From positions 1 to 7,201 of the forward strand of contig JALNVO010000142.1 in assembly GCA_023231365.1 (NCBI GenBank): DNA of 7,201 nucleotides, read 5' to 3'. The number at the start of each line of letters is the position of its first letter. Positions within the stretch are counted from its first letter, which is position 1. The position numbers and the translations under genes were made by a program. Below, piece by piece: positions 1 through 4,512 of the stretch. The stretch comes from Fibrobacteraceae bacterium. GTDB taxonomy: Bacteria; Fibrobacterota; Fibrobacteria; Fibrobacterales; Fibrobacteraceae. Under the pieces are notes generated by a model. The model was not told the DNA's origin. It saw only the letters and a program-made list of their open reading frames with translations, and made no database searches.

Positions 1-97
1 AACCTGATACTGAAGAACCTCCGCTGGAAGAATCGCATGCTGAGAGCATGAATACAGTGGAAAGCAATCCGAACCCAAATACAATACTTTGTTTCAT
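1..97 (-). CDS. Lipoprotein, N-terminal fragment (gene continues past the left edge)
   Basis: Only the first 32 codons are in the window. The translation begins MKQSIVFGFGLLSTVFMLSA and is followed by CDSSSGGSSVSG. It has a basic N-terminus, a hydrophobic stretch at about residues 5-17 and a lipobox L-S-A-C at 18-21, so Cys21 is the predicted lipidated residue after signal peptidase II cleavage. Asp at +2 after the Cys is an inner-membrane retention signal in enterobacteria, but that rule may not hold in this lineage. The Ser/Gly-rich stretch after the Cys is a flexible linker. The ATG start at 97 is supported by a good Shine-Dalgarno AGGAG (104-108 on the plus strand) with 6 bases of spacing. 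The protein's function cannot be told from this fragment. Confidence 0.8.
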   Translation of the reverse strand, partial: MKQSIVFGFGLLSTVFMLSACDSSSGGSSVSG

Positions 98-123
98 ATT
101 TTTCTCCTGATAATTGTTTGCGC

Positions 124-152
124 CTTATAAGTCCCTTCACTAACATTTTGAA
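124..152 (-). promoter_or_regulatory. Candidate proximal promoter of the lipoprotein gene
   Basis: On the minus strand a TTCAAA element (147-152) is followed after 17 bases by TATAAG (124-129), about 27 bases upstream of the lipoprotein ATG. The match to sigma-70 consensus is moderate, and the region is AT-rich, so chance matches are likely. A second candidate lies further upstream at 243-271. Confidence 0.3.
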
Positions 153-282
153 CTTGCAAAACCGGCTTAAAAACTAAAAGCAGCCCTTTTCGCACCAAAC
201 AAAACATACCCCTCTAAATCCGCAGCGGGCCCAAGGCCAGCATTTATAAGCGTTCAAAAGGAATTGATGAATCTATTTGAAC
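147..282. repeat. Three copies of heptamer GTTCAAA in the lipoprotein upstream region
   Basis: The heptamer occurs at 147-153 (minus orientation), 252-258 (plus) and 276-282 (minus). The last two form a 7-bp inverted repeat with a 17-base spacer. Three copies within 140 bases of non-coding DNA may be a regulator binding site, though the AT-rich background weakens this. Confidence 0.4.
243..271 (-). promoter_or_regulatory. Candidate distal promoter of the lipoprotein gene
   Basis: On the minus strand TTCATC (266-271) is followed after 17 bases by TATAAA (243-248), a 5 of 6 match to the -10 consensus. If used, it would give a leader of roughly 140 bases before the lipoprotein ATG. The two inverted GTTCAAA heptamers at 252-258 and 276-282 flank its -35 element. 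Assignment is from pattern only. Confidence 0.3.
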
Positions 283-303
283 ATGAATGAAATTCCCTAT
301 AAA

Positions 304-331
304 GACAGATAAAAGATAGATAAAATCTATC
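304..331. repeat. 11-bp tandem repeat overlapping a small inverted repeat, downstream of ilvC
   Basis: GACAGATAAAA (304-314) is followed directly by GATAGATAAAA (315-325), with 10 of 11 bases identical. The second copy also begins a perfect inverted repeat, GATAGAT (315-321), AAA, ATCTATC (325-331). Read on the minus strand, this hairpin follows the T-run of the ilvC terminator and is itself followed by TTTTATC, so it could act as a weak backup terminator. Confidence 0.5.
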
Positions 332-360
332 AAAAAAAGACCCCGGTTTTACCCGAGGTC
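332..360 (-). terminator. Rho-independent terminator of ilvC
   Basis: On the minus strand an 8-bp stem GACCTCGG / CCGGGGTC (353-360 with 339-346, one G-T pair) has a 6-base loop and is followed by seven T residues (332-338). It starts about 20 bases after the ilvC stop codon. Confidence 0.9.
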
Positions 361-381
361 CTTTAATTTGTTTACGAAAAG

Positions 382-1872
382 TTACTTGGAAGCGTCCTGA
401 GAAGCGATTTCCGTCATACCGCGCATTCTTGCACGGAGCCAAGCACCGATTTGCTCTGTCGGATGCTGACGGATAGCCGCGTTTACTTCTATCAAGCGGT
501 TGTTGTCCACCGCAAAGCTCTTGCCCTGACCATAAACTTCACCGAGGTCTTCCTTAGTGATCTGCTTCATGAAATCCTTGAGAAGCGGCATGCAGCGGTT
601 CGCAAAGAGGTAGCAGCCGTATTCCGCAGTATCGCTAATCACGCGGTTCATCTCGTAGAGTTTCTTGCGGGCGATAAGATTTGCAATGAGAGGAACTTCA
701 TGCAAAGACTCATAATAAGCAGAAGCAGGTTTCATACCCGCTGCTGTCATCGTTTCAAAAGCAAGTTCAGAACCGGCCTTGACCATAGCGATCATCAGAA
801 CGCCGCGGTCAAAATATTCCTGCTCGGAAATTTTGTCTTCGGAAGCCGGAGTCTGTTCGAATGGGGTCTTACCTGTTTCTTCACGCCAAGTAAGGAGGTC
901 CTTATCACCTGCTTCCCAGTCCTTCATCATCGTAGAAGAGAATGCGCCAGAAATGATATCGTCCTGATGGCGTTCATAGAGAGGCTTCATGATCTTCTTC
1001 AATTCTTCGGAAAGTTCGAAAGCGCGGATCTTGGCCGGGTTGGAAAGGCGATCCATCATATTCGTGATACCACCATGCTTAAGAGCTTCGGAAACGGTTT
1101 CCCAACCGTATTGGAGAAGCTTGGAAGCATAAGCCGGCTTGATTCCAAGCTTGACCATGTGGTCAAAGCCGAGGAGAGTACCCGTCTGGAGCATCCCGCA
1201 AAGAATGGTCTGCTCACCCATCAGGTCTGACTTCACTTCTGCAATGAAGGAGCTTTCAAGAACACCGGCGCGGTCTGCATGGAGGCCAGCCGCATAGGCC
1301 TTAGCATATTCCATACCCTTTCCTTCCGGATCGTGATCCTTCTGGACGGCAATAAGGCAAGGCATACCAAAACCGCGGACATACTCAGCGCGGACTTCAG
1401 AACCCGGGCCCTTAGGAGCAACCATGATGACCGTAATGTCTTCACGGATCTGCTGACCTTCTTCGATCATGTTGAATCCGTGGCTATAAGAAAGAGTTGC
1501 ACCCTTTTTCATCAGCGGCATAATCTGCGGAATCACCATGTGATGCTGCTTATCGGGTGTCAAATTCAGAATGAGATCTGCAGTTGGGATCATTTCTTGA
1601 TAAGTACCAACCTTGAAGCCGTTCTCCGTGGAGTTTTTCCAAGAGGCGCGCTTTTCCTTAATTGCCGATTCGCGAAGCGTGTAAGAAACATCCAGCCCAC
1701 TATCACGAAGGTCGAGACCCTGGTGGAGTCCCTGAGCACCGCAACCGACAATGACGATCTTCTTGCCTTTAAGAGCATCCGTGCCACGAGCAAACTCGGA
1801 TGCTTCCATAAAACGGCAATGACCCAATTCCTCAATCTGTCTGCGGAGAGGAAGCGTATTGAAATAATTCAT
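382..1872 (-). CDS. ilvC: Ketol-acid reductoisomerase (NADP+), class II long form
   Basis: IlvC (EC 1.1.1.86) catalyses the Mg2+- and NADPH-dependent isomerisation and reduction of 2-acetolactate and 2-aceto-2-hydroxybutyrate in the cytoplasm, the second shared step of valine, leucine and isoleucine synthesis. The 496-residue protein aligns by eye along its whole length with E. coli IlvC (491 residues). The N-terminal Rossmann domain (about 35-208) carries GCGAQG at 43-48. NADPH-phosphate contacts are conserved as Arg67, Arg75 and Ser77, which predicts NADPH rather than NADH use. Active-site His131 and Lys154 are present. Two C-terminal knotted domains follow, giving the duplicated class II form; metal ligands are Asp216 and Glu220 (KSDLMGEQ) and Glu388 and Glu392 (YYESLHE), with substrate-contact Ser413 in ISDTAEYG. 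The start is supported by AGAGG (1878-1882), 5 bases from the ATG. Terminators on both sides make it a single-gene unit. No leader peptide or attenuator, and no ilvB, ilvN or leu gene, is seen nearby. Confidence 0.98.
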   Translation of the reverse strand: MNYFNTLPLRRQIEELGHCRFMEASEFARGTDALKGKKIVIVGCGAQGLHQGLDLRDSGLDVSYTLRESAIKEKRASWKNSTENGFKVGTYQEMIPTADLILNLTPDKQHHMVIPQIMPLMKKGATLSYSHGFNMIEEGQQIREDITVIMVAPKGPGSEVRAEYVRGFGMPCLIAVQKDHDPEGKGMEYAKAYAAGLHADRAGVLESSFIAEVKSDLMGEQTILCGMLQTGTLLGFDHMVKLGIKPAYASKLLQYGWETVSEALKHGGITNMMDRLSNPAKIRAFELSEELKKIMKPLYERHQDDIISGAFSSTMMKDWEAGDKDLLTWREETGKTPFEQTPASEDKISEQEYFDRGVLMIAMVKAGSELAFETMTAAGMKPASAYYESLHEVPLIANLIARKKLYEMNRVISDTAEYGCYLFANRCMPLLKDFMKQITKEDLGEVYGQGKSFAVDNNRLIEVNAAIRQHPTEQIGAWLRARMRGMTEIASQDASK

Positions 1873-1905
1873 TTTAACCTCTTTTTAAAATAAAATGCTG
1901 CTAAA

Positions 1906-1935
1906 AATGTAGCAAAAACATATAGATAAATTCAA
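1906..1935 (-). promoter_or_regulatory. Candidate ilvC promoter
   Basis: Between the rplY terminator and ilvC, the minus strand has TTGAAT (1930-1935), an 18-base spacer and TACATT (1906-1911), each 4 of 6 to sigma-70 consensus. Transcription would begin about 27 bases before the ilvC ATG, just upstream of its ribosome binding site. An independent promoter is expected here because the preceding terminator is strong. Confidence 0.45.
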
Positions 1936-1943
1936 AAAATCCA

Positions 1944-1972
1944 TAAAAAAAGACCTGCGGAAATGCAGGTCT
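1944..1972 (-). terminator. Rho-independent terminator after rplY
   Basis: A perfect 8-bp stem AGACCTGC / GCAGGTCT (1951-1958 with 1965-1972) with a 6-base loop is followed on the minus strand by seven T residues (1944-1950). It lies 20 bases after the rplY stop and separates the ispE-rplY cluster from ilvC. Confidence 0.93.
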
Positions 1973-1992
1973 CTTTGAAGTCCGAAAAAATA

Positions 1993-2724
1993 TTACTTCT
2001 TTGCTTCGGCAGCCGGAGCAGCCTTGGCATCGCCTGCGGCTGGAGCAGCACCAGGGGCAGCACCAGGAGCGGCTGGAGCAGCGGCACCTTCGGCAGGAGT
2101 CGCGGCGGCTGGAGCAGCAGCGGCGGCACTTGCGAGAAGCGCTTCAGCAGCAGCGGCTTCCTTAGCAGCCTTAGCCTTGGTAGAAATCGTGAATACGACG
2201 GTACGGGCCGGAGAAGCGAGTTCAATGCCTTCAAGTTTGAATTCCTTTGCATAGAACGTTGTACCAGCGTGGAAATCCGTAACGTCAAGAGAAATATTCG
2301 TAGGAATCTTCTCAGGAAGAGCCGAAACTTTAAGATAATGAGCGATCTGAGAGAAGAGACCGCCTTCGTTCTTCACACCGACCGGAAGACCTTTGAGGAT
2401 AACCGGAACGCGAACCATCAATGGCTGAGTAGCATCGATTTTGAGGAAGTCGATATGTTCAATCTTGAGAGAGATGGAATCCTTCTGGTAAGAATAGATG
2501 ACAGCCGGATTGCCCTTTTTGCCATCAATTTCAAGATCCAGAAGAGTATAGCGCTTGCCCGGAACGAGTACTTTAGAAATGTCCACGGCACTAACGCTGA
2601 TACTTACTGCCTCTTGACCCTTACCATAATAGACTCCGGGAATCATGCCTTCTTTGCGAAGACGACCGGTTCCACGGGACGAGCCCGATACTCTCGAGGT
2701 TGCTTTGAGTGTTGTAAGTTCCAT
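1993..2724 (-). CDS. rplY: Large ribosomal subunit protein bL25, CTC/TL5 two-domain form with Ala/Pro tail
   Basis: bL25 binds 5S rRNA in the central protuberance of the 50S subunit. The protein has 243 residues from the chosen start. Residues 1-93 are the L25 domain, with the 5S-binding region RLRKEGMIPGVYYG (21-34) and the IEHIDF motif (88-93). Residues about 98-182 are the second beta domain of the TL5/CTC form, including LPEKIPTNISLDV (136-148). Residues about 183-243 are a low-complexity Ala/Pro/Gly tail with AAPG repeats that ends in Lys-Lys; many family members stop shortly after the second domain, although acidic or Ala-rich tails are known. ATG at 2724 is preferred because GGAG (2731-2734) sits 6 bases upstream. 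An in-frame TTG at 2736 overlaps that Shine-Dalgarno sequence and is unlikely to be used. The gene follows ispE and tRNA-Gln and ends in a strong terminator. The symbol ctc is also used for this form. Confidence 0.95.
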   Translation of the reverse strand: MELTTLKATSRVSGSSRGTGRLRKEGMIPGVYYGKGQEAVSISVSAVDISKVLVPGKRYTLLDLEIDGKKGNPAVIYSYQKDSISLKIEHIDFLKIDATQPLMVRVPVILKGLPVGVKNEGGLFSQIAHYLKVSALPEKIPTNISLDVTDFHAGTTFYAKEFKLEGIELASPARTVVFTISTKAKAAKEAAAAEALLASAAAAAPAAATPAEGAAAPAAPGAAPGAAPAAGDAKAAPAAEAKK

Positions 2725-2730
2725 TAGAAT

Positions 2731-2734
2731 CTCC
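2731..2734 (-). promoter_or_regulatory. Ribosome binding site that fixes the rplY start
   Basis: GGAG on the minus strand lies 6 bases before ATG 2724. It begins 19 bases after the 3' end of the tRNA-Gln, so release of the tRNA would leave the rplY message with a leader of only about 29 bases. Confidence 0.8.
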
Positions 2735-2753
2735 AATTAATAAAAAATTCCTA

Positions 2754-2826
2754 TTGGGGTAGCTGGACTCGAACCAACGAATAACAGAATCAAAATCTGT
2801 TGTCTTACCAACTTGACGATACCCCA
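2754..2826 (-). tRNA. tRNA-Gln (anticodon TTG)
   Basis: The 73-base sequence folds into a full cloverleaf. The acceptor stem is TGGGGTA / TACCCCA, the D-arm is GTC...GAC, the anticodon stem ACAGA / TCTGT encloses loop TTTTGAT (anticodon TTG, reading CAA and, by wobble, CAG), and the T-arm is GTTGG-TTCGAGT-CCAGC. The weak U1-A72 pair matches known bacterial tRNA-Gln. The discriminator is A73, where E. coli tRNA-Gln has G73. CCA is not encoded. It lies 45 bases after ispE and 29 bases before rplY on the same strand with no terminator between, so it is probably cut from a joint transcript. A TACTAT (2842-2847) just upstream could be a -10 element for separate transcription, but no good -35 accompanies it. 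Confidence 0.96.
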
Positions 2827-2839
2827 AGGGGGACCCCAA
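2821..2839 (-). repeat. Direct repeat duplicating the 5' acceptor strand in the tRNA-Gln leader
   Basis: TTGGGGT occurs on the minus strand at 2821-2827 (its last six bases are the first six of the tRNA) and again at 2833-2839, 12 bases upstream. Between them is a CCCCC run able to pair with either copy. The leader therefore offers competing partners for both strands of the acceptor stem. Confidence 0.6.
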
Positions 2840-2871
2840 AAATAGTAAAGAATCTCAAAAAGCACAAGGCA

Positions 2872-3723
2872 TCAAGCAAAAAAACCGGGAAAGAATCTCG
2901 TTACCGCCACAAAACGCGCGCTAGGGGCAATCCTTGTAGAAGCCTTTTCCGCGAGTTTTGCATCATCAAAAAAACCAAAGACGGAGGCACCCGATCCAGA
3001 CATCAGGGAAAATTCAGCACCAAAATTGAGAAAGTTCTTCTTCATTTCTGCAATCAGCGGGAACTGCGGAAGTACGGATTCTTCAAACTTGTTAAAAGAA
3101 CCGACGCCCAAAGAGAGGTAATCAGAAGCCTTGTAAGCCTCCCAGCGCGCATTTCCCGAAGGCTTGCAGCCCGCATACGCAGCCTTAGTCGGCACGGCAC
3201 ATAGAGGCGTCGCAATCAAAAGCGCCGAATTTTTCGGAAGTTCAATGGAAGAAATCTGCGTAAGTTTATCGCCAATCCCCTCGGCAAGAGCGCTCCCCCC
3301 GCGAACAAGAAAAGGAACATCAGCCCCCAAACGGGCTCCTAAAATAGCGAGATCATCGAATGGAGCTTCTATTCCCCACAACTTATTTAAAAGGCGTAGA
3401 GCAGCAGCAGCATCAGCACTACCTCCGCCGAGCCCCGCACCGAGAGGCATCTTCTTTTCCAAAAAAAGCGAAGCCCCCTGTTTTACGGAATAGCGTTCTT
3501 TTAAAAGCAAGGCAGCCCGGTATACCAAGTCGGACTCCAAAGGATAATCCTGGGGTTTGTTGTAACGGAGCGAAACCACACCAGAAGAGTCCAATTCGCA
3601 AGAAAGCATATCACCGACATCTACCGTCTGAAATAGAGTTCCCAAATCGTGATAACCGTCTGGACGCCTAGAGAGAATGTCTAAAAAAAGATTGATTTTG
3701 GAAGGTGCGTATTCTTTAAGCAT
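2872..3723 (-). CDS. ispE: 4-diphosphocytidyl-2-C-methyl-D-erythritol kinase
   Basis: IspE (EC 2.7.1.148) is a cytoplasmic GHMP-family kinase that phosphorylates the 2-hydroxyl of CDP-methylerythritol with ATP in the non-mevalonate (MEP) isoprenoid pathway. The 283-residue length is typical. The first GHMP motif, APSKINLFLDI (6-16), contains Lys9. The substrate-side segment RRPDGYHDLGTLFQ (19-32) is typical of IspE. The glycine-rich ATP loop PLGAGLGGGSADAAAAL is at 93-109, and catalytic Asp135 lies in GADVPFLV. The third GHMP motif, MSGSGASVFGFF, is at 241-252. The ATG lies 8 bases after the stop of the upstream secreted-protein gene and has no clear Shine-Dalgarno sequence of its own, so translation is probably coupled. 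tRNA-Gln and rplY follow on the same strand. Presence of ispE implies the MEP route. Confidence 0.97.
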   Translation of the reverse strand: MLKEYAPSKINLFLDILSRRPDGYHDLGTLFQTVDVGDMLSCELDSSGVVSLRYNKPQDYPLESDLVYRAALLLKERYSVKQGASLFLEKKMPLGAGLGGGSADAAAALRLLNKLWGIEAPFDDLAILGARLGADVPFLVRGGSALAEGIGDKLTQISSIELPKNSALLIATPLCAVPTKAAYAGCKPSGNARWEAYKASDYLSLGVGSFNKFEESVLPQFPLIAEMKKNFLNFGAEFSLMSGSGASVFGFFDDAKLAEKASTRIAPSARFVAVTRFFPGFFA

Positions 3724-3731
3724 ATAACCAT

Positions 3732-4277
3732 TTATGGCTTGTTATGTTCCAGCGTATCGCAAACGAACACCGTATCGTGAATATAGACCGTATCGCGGAA
3801 CAGGAGCGCCATCACAGGTTCCTTTGCCAACACAACCGCGATTGAAGAAGAGGACGTTTCAAAAGAGGAAGAACTGGGCGGAAGGGCAGAGGACGAAGAA
3901 GCCTGAGCAGAACTAGAAGACACTGCGGAACTCGACTGCTGCGCACTTTGTGCGGAAGAACTCGAATGAGCTACAGAAGATTTACCCTGGGCTTCAATTT
4001 CTAGAACGAGCTCGTCGCGCTGTCCGCGGAGTTCCTTCAAGTGATATTTAATACGGGACTTCTTCTGCGGACGGCGCTCGCGAGAATAAGCCTGCTCCTC
4101 GGAATGGATCTGCTTATCGAGGTCGGCCAGCTTCTGATAGAGCTCGCCCTCTCCCTGAGGTTCCTCCGATGGGTCGAAAAAACCGACAAAAGATTGCCAG
4201 AGGGACTTTTTAGGGGCATCTTCCGCCAATGCCAGCACAGAACAAAAAAGCAAGCCAAAGAGAAAAATTCGTTTCAT
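3732..4277 (-). CDS. Secreted Ser-rich coiled-coil protein of unknown function
   Basis: I do not recognise a family for this 181-residue protein. It starts MKRIFLFGLLFCSVLALAED, a typical Sec signal peptide with cleavage likely after ALA (16-18), so it should be periplasmic or secreted. Residues about 44-97 are rich in Lys, Glu, Gln and Leu and look like a helical hairpin or coiled coil. Residues about 100-145 are a Ser-rich linker with repeated SSSSA, SSSA and SSSSF units, typical of Fibrobacter secreted proteins. Near the C-terminus is a short repeat, DTVYIH-DTVFVC-DT (162-175). The DTVYIHDTV phrase recurs in surface proteins of Bacteroidota and Fibrobacterota. One Cys, at 173, remains in the mature part. 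The start is fixed by the signal peptide, but the Shine-Dalgarno AGGAG (4279-4283) is only 1 base from the ATG, unusually close. The gene heads the ispE cluster. Confidence 0.85.
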   Translation of the reverse strand: MKRIFLFGLLFCSVLALAEDAPKKSLWQSFVGFFDPSEEPQGEGELYQKLADLDKQIHSEEQAYSRERRPQKKSRIKYHLKELRGQRDELVLEIEAQGKSSVAHSSSSAQSAQQSSSAVSSSSAQASSSSALPPSSSSFETSSSSIAVVLAKEPVMALLFRDTVYIHDTVFVCDTLEHNKP

Positions 4278-4286
4278 ACTCCTAAG

Positions 4287-4302
4287 AATAAAAATTTTTA
4301 TT
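4287..4302. promoter_or_regulatory. 16-bp AT palindrome in the divergent gap between the Ser-rich gene and tRNA-Gly
   Basis: AATAAAAATTTTTATT is a perfect palindrome in the 40-base gap between the start of the minus-strand secreted-protein gene and the plus-strand tRNA-Gly. Both units must initiate in or near this space. A minus-strand TTTAAT (4300-4305, 5 of 6 to -10) and a plus-strand TATTAA (4299-4304) overlap its right arm, but neither has a convincing -35. It may be a promoter core, a bent A-tract/UP-like element or an operator. Confidence 0.4.
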
Positions 4303-4316
4303 AAATTTGGAAGGCT

Positions 4317-4390
<74 letters not shown>

Positions 4391-4394
4391 TAGA

Positions 4395-4432
4395 ACAAAA
4401 AAACACCTTTTTTCAAGGTGCTTTTTTGTTTT
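4395..4432 (+). terminator. Terminator of tRNA-Gly (possibly bidirectional)
   Basis: A CACCTT / AAGGTG stem (4404-4409 with 4415-4420) with loop TTTTC is extended by A-rich and T-rich arms and is followed by TTTTTTGTTTT on the plus strand. The A-run on the left side would make it work on the minus strand too. Confidence 0.92.
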
Positions 4433-4512
4433 AAACATTAAAATATTGAGTTTAAGGCCAAGCCCCTAAAAATCAGCCGCAGAACCAAAATTTATTTATT
4501 ACTTTGTACAAT

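Noticed and set aside
254..442. Small minus-strand open frame across the ilvC terminator
   Set aside because: It overlaps the ilvC 3' end and its terminator, has no ribosome binding site and encodes no recognisable protein.
451..1230. Long plus-strand open frame opposite ilvC
   Set aside because: It is antisense to a fully conserved ilvC and its translation shows no family resemblance. The same applies to the open frames at 1279-1893 and 1963-2727.
1873..1950. Attenuator or riboswitch ahead of ilvC
   Set aside because: The gap after the rplY terminator is too short, with no leader peptide and only a weak 4-bp hairpin (1900-1913).
2024..2254. Ala-rich plus-strand open frame
   Set aside because: It is the mirror of the Ala/Pro tail of rplY; repeats of GCAGC-type codons keep several frames open.
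2736..2736. TTG as the start of rplY
   Set aside because: This codon overlaps the Shine-Dalgarno GGAG that serves ATG 2724, and bL25 proteins usually begin close to the MELTTL-like segment.
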